64,000 bases of DNA, from NCBI GenBank assembly GCA_965112735.1, contig OZ218963.1, positions 2,356,001 to 2,420,000 on the forward strand. The letters run 5' to 3'. This document shows positions 18,748 to 29,106 of this stretch, piece after piece; positions within the stretch are counted from its first letter, which is position 1, and each line of letters begins with the position of its first letter. Under the pieces are notes generated by a model. The model had not been told where the DNA came from. It was given only the letters and a program-made list of their open reading frames with translations, and did no database searches. Source of the DNA: Phaeosaccion multiseriatum. Taxonomy: Eukaryota > Ochrophyta, other classes. A program made the position numbers and the translations under genes.

Positions 18748-19540
18748 TCATGGCAGGAACGTGGCAGGGCTGGTAGTAGCAGCAGCAGTCAAGCAAAGAG
18801 AGGAACAAATCAAACATTTCAAACCATGACACCACCAGCAGCAGCAGAGACAAATGGAGGAGAATGAAGAGGCCTTAGTGGGGCAGCACAAAAGGATGGA
18901 ACAGCACCACCTGTGTGACAGTCCTGAAGAGATTTCTGGCGCACAGGGCTCTGAGAATACGAGTGGAAAGGCCGCAGGAGCGCACGACGACGATGACAGT
19001 GATTGGGACGACGAGACTTGGACGCAAGCCGTTGCTCTGGCAGATGAAGCCGCTGCGGCGGTACAACCAGCGACCGCTTCGAAACCGGGCACTCAAGCGG
19101 CAGTGGAGACTGAGCTTGCGACAATTGCCGCAGCACAGGAGGAGACGCGGTGAAACAATTGCAGACAGCTATGCAGAGATTGAATATCGAGAAGGCGGCT
19201 GTAGAAGATGCATACGAAGTTCGAGGAGGACGAGGCCGGCCCCTGAAGGGAATAAGCGAGAAGCTGCGGTTGAATGGTGCAGCTATGAAAGGGATTGATG
19301 AGAATTTGCTTCTCCCAGCGGAGAAGGAAGAGAAGCGAGAAAGAGGGCTGTGACTTGTCTTCGAGCGCAGACAGGGTAGATGGTGCAAGTGGTGACCACT
19401 TCGTAGGGTTTTCTTCGCCGCCCCTTGGTCGCACGTCTAAGCGGTACGTTCTCAATGATCTCCTCTTCCTTCTTGATGCCTGGCTGCTCTTGTCCACGCC
19501 CCCCGCCCACTCTGGGCCGCCCTTTCTGAACATACCTTAA
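18748..19540 (+). pseudogene. Unrecognised, possibly spliced or decayed coding region
   Basis: 18854-19153 encodes MEENEEALVGQHKRMEQHH, an acidic DDDDSDWDDETWTQ segment and an Ala-rich part. The next open frame, 19150-19353, is charged (QLQTAMQRLNIEKAAVED, PAEKEEKRERGL). Both look like coiled-coil or acidic protein sequence but lie in different frames. A further frame at 19295-19540 reads RTSKRYVLNDLLFLLDAWL. They may be exons of the gene that continues at 19.6-20.6 kb. No domain recognised. Confidence 0.3.
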
Positions 19541-19588
19541 CACACTTATTACCCCTGTTGTTCTCGCCCCCTTTTTACATCTTTTTTT

Positions 19589-20600
19589 GTGCTAGCAGGG
19601 GTGAGAAAGACGAGGATGAGGACGAGGAGGATGGAAATACGGGCGACAAGGGGGGGCGGTGGTAGTGGGGGAGGGTTTGGGAAGAATAGACCACCAGCGC
19701 AGACTGAGTTCACTCGAGGCGGCAAGGGATCCAAAGGAAGGGTTGCCTACCTGGCAAACTCCCTACTACAGGGCCTCGACGCCAAGCCGCCAGTCTGAAG
19801 TGGGAGGGCATGCCCAACGTGACGTGTTTGTCTGGCCCCCCCACCTCTTCCACAACCTTGGAGAGGACCACCAGCAGCCTCTTTGCGCATGGGATGCATC
19901 GTCAGAGTGTGTACAAGCTTATGGGTGGACGTCGCCGCAGCGGGCTGTGTCTGTCACCAGCCTCGAGCAGGAGGAGGAGGAGGAGGAGGAGGAGGGGAGG
20001 GAGGGAAGAGGGGGAGGAGGAGGAGGAGGAGGACCATCATCATCAGCAGCAAGAGAATCACAAGGGGGAGGAGGGGGGGGGGGGGGAAGGAGGAGGAGAA
20101 TCAGCTGTGGGAGGAGGAGGAGGAGGAGGAGGAGGAGGAGGAGTAGGAGTAGGAGTAGCAGGTGGTGCTGGTGCTGGAGGAGACGGGGGGGGGGGGCGGG
20201 GGAGGAGGAGGAAGAGTTGCAGGTGCTGCTGAGGCTGGAGAAGGAGGGGGGGGAAGGAGGAGGACGAGGAGGGGGAGGAGCAGCAGCAGCAGCAGCCGCC
20301 ACAGCACTGTGGCCGGCACGGAGGATCAGGGGCAGGAGCATCTGTAGCGCCTGCAGAGGCTGCTGCTGCAGAGGGTGGTGTCGCTTTCGGGGGAGGTGAG
20401 AGTACCCACGAGAGGCAGCTATGGAAGAGGAGGGAGGCCGCGAAAAGGAGAAGAAGAGAGGCAGGCGAGGAGGGAAAGGAGAAGGCGAGGCTCCAGAAAA
20501 AGGCAGCGCGGGAAAGGGAAAGATTACAGCAGGATAAGGACCGGCCAGAGGGTGATTTACCCGTTTCCGTGTGCATAGTATTGTATATACAACACTTAGG
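19589..20600 (+). pseudogene. Possible DUF6729-like transposon-derived gene with GGA expansion
   Basis: The frame starting about 19659 reads VFVWPPHLFHNLGED, CAWDASSECVQAYGW and TSPQRAVSV. The pattern VWxPxLF, paired Cys, GW, PRxV resembles the zinc-binding domain (DUF6729) found in some algal and fungal transposon proteins; that match is from memory of the family and uncertain. It runs into a GGA tract coding poly-Glu (19965 onward). At 20400-20560 another frame is Lys/Arg/Glu-rich (for example ARLQKKAARERERLQQDKD). Frames do not connect cleanly. Confidence 0.35.
19965..20320. repeat. GGA-rich low-complexity tract
   Basis: Poly-GGA with GGGGGGG runs. Long ORFs of Gly, Arg, Pro or Leu on both strands are artefacts of composition. 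Confidence 0.9.
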
Positions 20601-20647
20601 TCTTCTACAGTTGCCTCTACTCTGGGGAGGAGAAGGAGAGAGAGGAG

Positions 20648-20710
20648 TGTCGCCGCAGGCGGGGAAAATTTCTAATTCCTTTTTTTTCTCCTTTTTTGGG
20701 CCGGCGGTCG
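20648..20710. promoter_or_regulatory. Conserved 50-bp block shared with the GMD upstream region
   Basis: GCCGCAGGCGGGGAAAATTT followed by CTAATTCC and two T-rich runs separated by CTCC, nearly identical to 31189-31240, which lies about 40-90 bp upstream of the GMD start codon. Either a shared promoter-like element or a dispersed repeat. A TATAAAA follows at 20715. Confidence 0.4.
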
Positions 20711-20734
20711 ACGGTATAAAAGTGCGCCGATTTC

Positions 20735-20923
20735 TCCCACACCGAGCCTGTTACCTCGAATTTCAGTGTCATGCCCAACTTTCGCCCTCGGAAATTTTCT
20801 CACCATCCTCAGAATCGAACCCCGTCTGGGCATGTAAGAAGGCATCCTTTTGCTAGGATGGCAGCTATCCACTGAATATTCACGGGGGTAGCTGCCAGCC
20901 TAGCAAAAGGATGCCTTCTTACA
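20735..20923. repeat. H2 core plus hairpin, one-sided
   Basis: Core 20735-20832 (CCCAACTTTCGCCCTCGGAA, then AGAATCGAACCCCGTCTGGG) and hairpin 20833-20923 (TGTAAGAAGG...CCTTCTTACA). Read on the minus strand the core has GGGGTTCGATTC, a T-arm-like word. Confidence 0.8.
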
Positions 20924-20927
20924 TGGT

Positions 20928-21459
20928 GGCGAGTAGGAGTGGAGATAGAGAATTGCGCGGGTGAGTTTGAGTCATGGGATGTTCTCATCCGTGAGCCTGT
21001 GTGGGTGAGTTTGAGTCGTGGGGTTTTCTCACCAATACAGGAGGGTGTGTGTTGGAGGAGCGGTCGCACACACCTGGGTGAGTTTTGCATATTTCTCATC
21101 CGTTTTTATTGGAAGCAACATGGAGGCTTCTGCTACAAGTCGAGCTTTAGTAGGCGAACCCGCTTTGAGTTGCGTGGGGACACGCAATAGTTTAGTTCAG
21201 GGGGATGTTAGAAGTGCAGAGATGGCTGACGGGGATGTTGAAAGTCAGTATTATGTCAATGGCCCAGGCCCAGGCAAATACGGTGAGAAACGGTGCGTGG
21301 CCCGTTTCTCACTCACCTCCCAGCAGGTTGGTCGTTTAGAATGGCTCACGGATAAAGCTAATAGAGACAAGGCTGGCTGCCAGGCTGGCTTTGGGGTTGC
21401 TGTTACCTTGTCCATGCGGCTACTCCTATCCTAGGTGGAGAGCAACGTGACTCTTTACA
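20928..21459 (+). mobile_element. F element 3' part with LTR
   Basis: Internal sequence (reverse of about 11840-12140) leads to GGGGGATGTTAGAAGTGCAG, the purine tract GCTGACGGGGA and a 224-bp LTR at 21236-21459 (TGTTGAAAG...CTCTTTACA). It abuts a Gypsy2 fragment on the right. Confidence 0.8.
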
Positions 21460-21557
21460 TCGTGCGCCAGCCCGCTGCCCCACTTCTCATGTTGCCGCAG
21501 GCGGATCGTGCTTTCCCGTTTAGACCTATGCCCTCTTTTGACATTCACTCCTGGATG
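21460..21557 (-). pseudogene. Gypsy2 C-terminal fragment
   Basis: Reverse complement of the very end of the Gypsy2 polyprotein (compare 53270-53380): shared CCAGCCCGCTGCCCCACTTC and CGTTTAGACCTATGCCCTC. About 98 bp only. Confidence 0.8.
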
Positions 21558-21751
21558 CAAATGTGGGTTCGAGTCCTACCGGCGGCATGATGGATATTTC
21601 CCGAGGGGGGGAGCCTGTGAAATACCTGAGGGTGGTACCCTGGGAAAAAGAACTGGAAATTGGTATTGGTATGGGGACAGTATTTAGGAGCGAACGTTTC
21701 GGTAGCACCAACCCCCCCGGTGTGAAGGTAGGACTCACAGAGCTCACCTTT
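21558..21751. repeat. Foldback-core-like segment starting with a tRNA 3'-half
   Basis: GTGGGTTCGAGTCCTAC forms a perfect five-pair T-stem around TTCGAGT and continues CGGCGGCA, as the end of a tRNA would. No D or anticodon arm lies upstream (that sequence is Gypsy2), so it is not a tRNA gene. G-rich runs (21603-21613) follow. It resembles the cores of the H families. Confidence 0.5.
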
Positions 21752-21814
21752 TGTTACGATATAAGGCATCCCAATATGCCTTCAGTATTATCCAAACGGC
21801 CTTATATCGTAACA
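21752..21814. mobile_element. H4 foldback, short form
   Basis: TGTTACGATATAAGGC at the left and GGCCTTATATCGTAACA at the right, with the right arm mostly deleted. CCTT occurs on both sides, a probable target duplication with one extra T on the left. Confidence 0.75.
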
Positions 21815-23300
21815 CCTTGCCGCTTGCTTTGGTGAGCAAGGCAGGGGCGGAGTGCCGTCGTTTTTTTCTGCCTCCGCTGCCACCGCCCTGTGACGCCTTC
21901 CGCCTCTTGCCTGACCTCGGGTTCTCGAGCTTCTTCAGTTAATGCCATCGTGAGTCCCCTCTGCGCCCCTTTCCTCTTGCTTTCACACAGAGGCACGCAG
22001 CATATCACACACATCCTCGTTGTCTTTCCGTTCTCGCACATGGCGCAACGGCGTAGACGACGCCTCGGGTGTCCGTCACCCACGCCTGGTGGATCACCTG
22101 TGGTCGGTGAGGGGCTGGGACAGTTGCCTTGAAAGTGTCGTCTCCCACCGTACAATGGATCATGCCATCACCGATGCGTGCCTCGTTCGCGAACTTTGCC
22201 GCCACCGCTCTCGCCAAATAGCGCGTGTTCTTCGTCGTCCTTGTCTTGATCTCCAATGACCGTAGTAGCAGTTCCTTCTTGTCACTCTTGTCACTCTCGT
22301 CCTCTTGAGCGACAGGGGCGCGCAGTAGGAGCAGACCGTCAGGGCTTGCGGCGAAGTGTTGCTCATTGCCTGCACATAAGCCCGCACTCCACGACATGAC
22401 TAGAGGGGAGAGTGGGAAGAGGTACAGACACGGCAGCATGACAAGTTTGGGAGCGTATGTGAGGCGTAGCGACGAAAGTAAGACAGGAAGGCGGGAGGGG
22501 AGGGGTGCTGAGGGACACCAGTGGCGACGCGGAGCAAAGGGCGAAGCGGGAAGGGAAGGGGAGGGGGGGGCGGGGCTATGCCAATTTGCTCGTCTCTCAC
22601 CTGACCCCCGGCAGCTTCTCGACGGCCTGGAAGATTGCAGCCTCGTTCACCTGACCCTCCTTCATGCCTCGAGTAGATACAACATGTCCGCCGAACCACA
22701 CGAACACGAGTCCACGCAACGGCGCCCGACGTCCATCAGCAGCCTTGTCTTCTTGTCCACCTCGTCGTGGCCTCCATCCGTGTTGGTGGCGTCGTCGTCC
22801 ACGCCTCCGAGGGGAGGACCGGGCGCGGTGTCGTACGTTTGTTCGACGCCGAGTGTGTCATCGTCGCCGTCCGAGTCATCCGAGTCCGAATCCGATTCGT
22901 CGCTCACGTCGTCGCCATCACCAATGAGCGCTCTTCGAATTCGTCAAGGAGGCTCGGAAGGTCCACCTGACTGTCCCAGGTGGCGCCTGAGGGCTGGCGG
23001 AGGTTAGGGTTTTGCAGGAGGATGTACAGCGAGCAACGTCAGGAGTGAGGAGAGCAGATCAAAAGGAATGGGAAAGGGTGAGAGGGGGTTTATACGCGCG
23101 TCTAACTCCATGCACGCAGTCCAAAGCAGCGCACTGCACACAGCAACTCGAAAAAGGCCCTTGGCCAACACACAGCTACTCACCGTTCCTCTGTCGGCCT
23201 TGAGGGGCGTCACATGCTGCCAGATGAACATGAAGCGCTCCACCGTCATAGGAGTGATGTCCGCTAATTTTGCCAGGTCTTCGAAGGCGGTTTCGGTCGG
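21815..23300 (-). pseudogene. piggyBac-like transposase gene remnant with a YqaJ-like nuclease segment
   Basis: Reading on the minus strand from about 23300: MTVERFMFIWQHVTPLKADRG, like the N-terminal core of piggyBac-family (DDE_Tnp_1_7) transposases, followed by a GTGAGT donor at about 23189. Then an acidic SDESDSDSDDSDGDDD segment; STRGMKEGQVNEAAIFQAV; and, in a later segment, FAASPDGLLLL...LEIKTRTTKNTRYLAR, which has the SPDG and EIK signature of PD-(D/E)XK nucleases such as YqaJ. The end has CAMCENGKTTRMCVICCVPLC, resembling the C-terminal Cys-rich domain of piggyBac transposases. Frames shift between pieces. No catalytic Asp set could be traced. Decayed or multi-exon. Confidence 0.45.
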
Positions 23301-23316
23301 AGCCTTTGTGGTGCCT

Positions 23317-23560
23317 TGTAAGAAGGCATCCTTTTGCTAGGCTGACAGCTATCCACTGTGCTAAGCTCAGATAACGTAAAATTATCCTGAACCTCTAGTA
23401 TTGCGCTTAGCACACCACTGAAATTTCACGGGGGTAGCTGTCAGCCTAGCAAAAGGATGCCTTCTTACATTCCTGTCAGTTAAGGTCGATCCTTCCCCCC
23501 CCTCCGAAACCTTGGGGGGGTGACTACCCGACTCTGTGCTTTTGCATCTTAGAGCCGCAG
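23317..23560. mobile_element. H2 unit with an H3 hairpin inserted in its loop
   Basis: H2 hairpin 23317-23469 is interrupted at 23357-23414 by a deleted H3 hairpin (TGTGCTAAGCTCAG...CGCTTAGCACA). CCAC flanks the H3 insert on both sides (23353-23356 and 23415-23418), a clear 4-bp duplication. H2 core sequence follows from 23470 to about 23530. Confidence 0.85.
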
Positions 23561-24435
23561 CAGTCATGGACAATGTCGCGCGCCATGACCTACAACTGGC
23601 CTGAGCCACAGCCTGCCGGCGGCAGCCGATAGCCCTGGCCCCTGGAGCACCCCCTTCCTGGCCCTCCCCCACCCCGACGCCCGTCTTTGTTTGAAATTGG
23701 CAATGCTCGCGTCAACAATTTCGCAGATCTTGGCCACTGCTCGAAAAACTACCTTTTCAGTCCACTGCGTCCTGGCACCCGTTTCTTCCCCCTTCCCTCT
23801 TTTCCCCCTCTCTCCCTCCCCCTCAATACTTATACTTGTTTATTTTGTGTAAAGGGGGGTACATGGTAATTTCCAGGGGGTGCCAAAGCAGGGCGGGCAG
23901 ATGCGTCTGCTTCGCCCGTACTCCCATCCACCCCGTTGGATTCGCTCCCGATAATCCCACTCGTCCCCCCGGGCCGGGCGGGTGGGGAAACTTTTGCTGT
24001 CCCTGCCAGCCCCTTCTACGCGGTGAACTGCTGGGTTGCCCCCTTCGCTGTCCTCCTCACCGCGCTGAGCTCTTCGGCACTTGCTACAACTCTTGCGACG
24101 CCGTACTCGCGTCGCCTCCTCTTTCCACAGTTGTGAATGCTAGATTCTTGCTATACCCCGGTGGGATGAGCGTCTTACGTGGCCGTGCGGGCCGTTGGGC
24201 CCTCGCGTCAGTCGGCGCGGCCTATCCTTGCCTCCATCCGATCTTTCTATAATAAGTGCCAGTCCTCTGAAAATATCGCGTTTTTTTGCTCGATCGACAC
24301 ATAAACTCGTGCTGTTCGAAAAACTACTTTTTAACCTCAGAAAAAGGACGTGGTTACCCCCCCCGACAATAGAACGGCCCTCTTGCACACGACCGACCAC
24401 TTAACACACAAGCCTCACCGGGCTCCGCGGCACTG
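23560..24435. other. No gene recognised
   Basis: Short ORFs only. Two similar words, GCTCGAAAAACTACCTTTTCAG at 23738-23759 (first 20 bases compared) and GTTCGAAAAACTACTTTTTA at 24315, repeat. The 3' part must hold the promoter of the gene starting at 24436. Confidence 0.4.
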
Positions 24436-26255
24436 ATGCCGCAAAGGACGCTATGGGCGACTGTACTGATGCTGTTCTTGTCATTGGGGATGCTGTGGAG
24501 TAGCGGTCGGTGCGAGGGTGCGGTAGTTCCCGGAGGAGGGGCACTGCCATCGGCCGAGGAGGAAGGAAGGCACCATTCCGACGACAAAGGAGCTGGTGTT
24601 CCTGCTGGTGGGGATGCTACGGCTGCTGATATCACTGGTTTAGCCTTGTTCTCGAGGAAGCTGGAGGAGCCGCAAAGTGTACCAAGAGGCGGCAGCAGGT
24701 GAGTAAGGAGTTAGGAAGACGCCATGGAGGAGAGATCAGAGCGTTGGCCTGCCTTTGTTCAAGTGGTGTCCACGGGACCGAGGGGCGCTGATCTTCGGCT
24801 CCTCCGAAGCAGCCAAGGCTGGTGATTTGAGGATATCACGGCAGAACTTACCACTGCCTGGCCACCAAGATGAGAACGCACAGTTATGCTAGGGAAGAAG
24901 GGGGGGGGGGGGGGGTAGTGCGCCGGATACAGGAGTGCTGATCGGCGTGTGTTGGGGCACCTCTCCTCATCTTGCACACTCTCTGATGGACCTTTCTCTT
25001 CCCCTTCCACATCGGCCACGCACCCACATTTGGTATGCGTCGCCACATCGGGATACACCATGCACCAATTACCCTGGTCCTGATGGTGCCGCAGCGCGTT
25101 GGCTGCACATGGCAGCAATCCTGGGAGCCAGGGTGACAACCTGGGGAGTTCTCTCCACCGCCATAACATCATCGCGACTAACAAGCGCACGGATGATGGC
25201 AGTGGGCCGTTCACTCCCCTTGCTGCCCCGACAGATTTAGATATTTTTATCCACATGGAGGACTACCACCCGCAGCACCGGCAAGCCCACACTTTCCTTT
25301 ACATAGACTCGCAATTCGGAGAGGAGGATGCGACGAGTGGGGGGGGGGGCAGCGCAGACACCGACCCTGCGATTCCCGCTTTCCTGACTGCAGCGTACAG
25401 CATCATGATGAACGAGGAAATATGCGACAGGGATGTGATATTTCTCGTGAATGAGGAATTCGCTAGCGGGGCGAAGGAAGCCATGGATATCCTCATCCCC
25501 GCTGCCAATGAGAATCGCCGCCGGCTCAATGAAAGCCACCAAAACTGCTTTGGGGGCTTTGTTGTGAGGCTGAAAGTACCATTTTTCCCCCAAAAAGCCG
25601 GCCCTCCCCTTTGTCCCGACACGAGAGATCATTTCTTCTACATCAGTATGCAGAAGCTTCTTGTGACAGGCATGACAGAGTATGAAATGGTCGCGTTCCA
25701 AGACCTAGACTTGATCGTTCGACCAACGAAAGAGGGGGCGGATGTTCTACGTCTGGACGACGGCATTGACTTCAGGGCACAATACGGTAACCTCTCTCCA
25801 GTCAATGCCGGACTTTGGACCCTTCGCCCCAGCCACGAGGCCTTCGCGGACTTTCTCAGTGCCCTTAGAACCGGATTTTCAGAGGAGCTGGGATGGAATA
25901 ACGTGGGCCCACTGCCCAGGTGGGGCGAGGACAGTATTTTCATGGCGGGTGATGTTCATAATCTTCCCCTCGAGATGAGGCCGTACATGAACCTTTCTGT
26001 AGGAGAAACGATGCCATGGGTGCATTGGGGAGCGTGCGGAGACCAGGGGCTTCTTGCTGCCCTCTTCATCATGAACGCCCGTGCCTCTGAGGGTCATCGC
26101 AAGCGCGTCGCGTTCATCGAAGGCCCCCGCGACCCCGGGAGGATGAATTCGTTTACTCACTTCACAGGACTTCTCAAGCCCTGGAATATTCAGGCAGAGT
26201 GGTATATTCTACTACTCGAACGGAAGGGGCGACGCATGGAACTTCTCGAACTTTG
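24436..26255 (+). CDS. GT8-like glycosyltransferase half of a fused, spliced gene
   Basis: First exon 24436-24698: signal peptide or membrane anchor MPQRTLWATVLMLFLSLGML, then a Gly/Ala-rich stem and a GTGAGT donor. The next exon starts after an AG at 25094 (phase matches) or, less likely, 25234 (phase does not match), and ends at 26255 before GTGAGG. The catalytic region reads IFLVNEEFASGAKEAMD, then EMVAFQDLDLIVRP with a DxD metal/nucleotide-sugar motif (about 25680-25725), SPVNAGLWTLRPS and GDQGLLAAL, the order seen in glycogenin-like GT8 enzymes. A Golgi-lumen transferase is inferred. Donor sugar unknown. Splicing the 26256-26548 intron keeps the frame and continues into the sulfotransferase. 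Confidence 0.65.
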
Positions 26256-26548
26256 GTGAGGAATTGGAATTGGGGCGAGATGTCTCCTCTACCCTCCCCT
26301 TCCGTCCTTTTCTTCTTCCTTTTTTCCCTCTCTTCCTCCCTCCCTTTTTCTTTGCTCCCTCCTTTTTTATTTCTGCCAAAGGGCGCTGCCCCATGAAGAC
26401 ACCCCCCCCCTCCCCTTTCTCCCCCAATCAGTCCGTCCCCTATCATCTCGACATGGCTTCCCCCCATGTTCATCATAACAGCCTACCACCACCCACTCAC
26501 TCACTGACAGCCGCCTGGCCAGCCTAACCCTCTTCTTCGCTGTCGAAG

Positions 26549-28207
26549 GTACAACTCCTTCTCCCAGCTCCTTCGCGACGTCCCTGGCGTACTTGAGCTA
26601 CCAGATGTCCAAGCAATTCAGCGTATCGTGTACGTCGATGAAGATGTGTCCGTTTCGGCCGCAGTACCGCCACCTACCAACGTAGCCTTTCCCTCCCGCT
26701 TTCGCACCGACGAAAACTGCTACGGAGATCGGTTCAGACTGTTTGCCTGTAAGCCGTCCTTTTTTATGCTGGGGGTGCAAAAGAGTGGGACCACCGACAT
26801 ATATAATCGCCTGGTGAAACACCCCCATATTGTCAACACGAAGACGAAGGAGCCCGGGTTTTGGTCTTACCATGCGCACCGTGGTGCTATAGAAGAGTTT
26901 CGTACCTACCTTGCCAACTTTGACCCGCTGGTGGAGACGCTGAACAGTTTCCAAATCAAGGCTGACAAGGCGGCTAGGCTCGGACAACCCCCACCAGAGG
27001 GTGTAAAAGGAATGGGGATCCACGCCAATATGATATCAGGCGATGGGTCCGCCTCTACACTCTACATGTACCGCCCTTTCTACGGACCGCGGGATGTCGA
27101 CGGTTTTCTAACCCCACAGCTCATCCACGGAAATCTACCCAATGCCAAGTACATTGCCGTCTTTCGCCACCCCGCGGATCGCCTTCTGTCGGAATTTCAC
27201 TTTTACTGGGTAAGTGTAAATCCCTGTAACGCAAACCTATTATGTGTTCTTAAATTATCCACAGCTCAGCTCATAGGGGGGGACTCTGGCCTGTTGCTGT
27301 CATTGAAAGTGAGCTACGAGGAACGGCGGGGTGAGGGACTCTCGTTCATGCGTGCACTCTCCTTCCGTACTCCCCATGTTTGCTTTGTCCTTCCCTCTCT
27401 CCCTCTTCACCGCCCTCGGTTCGCCAACCAAAACGTCCCACCATGGCCTCTCTTGCATGCCTGCTCTGTCCTTCCCCTCTCGCTCCCTCTTCACCCCTCT
27501 GTTCGGCAACTCCCCAGATCGCTGAACTTTATATGTGGGACGAGGAAGACCCCAAAGGGGCTATCGAAACGCGAGCGCACAAGCGATGCACTGACCCCCT
27601 GACACGATCCATCGAACACAAAGTTGGGCGGGCTGAAGAAAGGGCGGCCCAACCGAAGGGAGTAGTGGCCTCAGCACGAAAATCAGGACGAAAAGACGGA
27701 GCAGGAGTAGGGGGGTACGTTGGAGGGCCTGATGACCTACTTTTTGATGCTCTTGTGGACCTCAAAATTGAACGCTGGAAGAAATGTGAAGACGCCCGTG
27801 GAGCTGAGTATTGTGCTTTCTTGGACGAGTTTTCGGATAATCCAGGTCAGCTCTGTCCAGCCCTGGGTCTCGGTCTGGGCATGTATAGCATCTTTCTGGC
27901 CAAGTGGTTTCAAGCGGTGCCTCGGGAGCAGGTGTTGGTCCTTCGCTCTGAGGATTTCAAGGGTGACTTACGCGGGAGCATGTCCAAGCTGTTCGGCTTT
28001 CTCAGTGTACCACAGCCATCGGAAATAGAGTGGAAAGATATTTTGGTTAACGAAGTGGCAAATGCCCACTCCTACAGCCAAAGTACGGGGGTAAACGCGT
28101 CAATGATGGATGAGACCCGATCAAAGCTGCTCGAGTTTTACCACCCGTTCAATGTGCAACTGAATAACTTGCTGGGGGAGGAAGACTTCACCGCGCTTTG
28201 GGTGTAG
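26549..28207 (+). CDS. Sulfotransferase half of the same gene
   Basis: Exons 26549-27209 and 27518-28207, joined across a 308-bp GT-AG intron in phase 0; the upstream junction at 26255/26549 is phase 2 on both sides. FFMLGVQKSGTTDIYNRL (about 26760-26815) is the 5'-phosphosulfate loop of PAPS-dependent sulfotransferases, and VFRHPADRLLSEFHFYW (about 27160-27209) is the 3'-phosphate site. The later region (LAKWFQAVPREQVLVLRSED, GFLSVP) matches membrane carbohydrate sulfotransferases of the chondroitin/GalNAc-4-sulfate 6-O type. The stop is at 28207. An independent gene starting near 26628 is possible but would lack an ATG and a signal sequence. Role: sulfation of a glycan in the Golgi. Confidence 0.75.
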
Positions 28208-28329
28208 GAAGACGGTTGCGGAGTAGGCCACTCGTCCATGCCACATCGGAAGCCAGTGGCCCCTTTTAATACACTTTGCTCTCGTTCTTACAAGTAGAAT
28301 CCATAAAGCTTTATCCCACCAGGAGTGAA

Positions 28330-29007
28330 CGCTGAATGGTTTATAGCGAGCCAATGACTCCTTATATACCGCTACAAAAAATATGCACAGAAGAAAAGAT
28401 CTCCGTCAGTAAGAGGTTCGATTCTCACCCGTATAGGGCAGTCAAATATTTTACGGCCGTTTCAGAAACCCGGCGCGAGTGGGAACAAGATCCTGCGGAA
28501 TATCCCCAGAACGCCAAGATGGCGGGGGGGGCGGTCTGATCAACTGCTCGCGAAGATTGAAGGGTGTTAGCGATTAGAATCGTTCCTCTTCTGTGCATAT
28601 TTTTGTAGCGGTATATAAGGAGTCATTGGCTCGCTATAATCGCTGAATGGTTTATAGCGAGCCAATGACTCCTTATATACCGCTACAAAAATATGCACAG
28701 AAGAAAAGATCTCCGTCAGTAAGAGGTTCGATTCTCACCCGTATAGGGCAGTCAAATATTTTACGGCCGTTTCAGAAACCCGGCGCGAGTGGGAACAAGA
28801 TCCTGCGGAATATCCCCAGAACGCCAAGATGGCGGGGGGGGCGGTCTGATCAACTGCTCGCGAAGATTGAAGGGTGTTAGCGATTAGAATCGTTCCTCTT
28901 CTGTGCATATTTTTGTAGCGGTATATAAGGAGTCATTGGCTCGCTATAAACCATTCAGCGCTGAATGGTTTATAGCGAGCCAATGACTCCTTATATACCG
29001 CTACAAA
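28330..29007. mobile_element. Two tandem copies and a stub of a 310-bp TIR element
   Basis: Copies 28330-28639 and 28641-28960 and a 49-bp end at 28959-29007. Each has terminal inverted repeats of about 54 bp (TTTATAGCGAGCCAATGACT and onward; TGTGCATATTTTTGTAGCGG inverted). The core has AGAGGTTCGATTCTCACC, a T-arm-like word, and a G run (GGCGGGGGGGGCGG). The two copies are almost identical. Neighbouring copies share their outer CGCTGAATGG ends. No ORF of note. Confidence 0.8.
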
Positions 29008-29106
29008 GCACACAACGCCTTTGCTATTAAATTAAATTAAAGAAATGTTACGTAATCTAACGGGATAAAGGGCCGCCACACGCATTCACATAGGCCAGTT
29101 GGTGTT

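Noticed and set aside
21558-21591. tRNA gene 3' half
   Set aside because: A perfect T-arm and acceptor-like end are present, but the upstream 60 bp is Gypsy2 sequence and there is no D arm, anticodon arm or matching 5' acceptor strand.
22366-23007. Plus-strand ORF of 213 residues
   Set aside because: Antisense to the piggyBac/nuclease remnant, low-complexity Ser/Arg/Pro composition, no motif.
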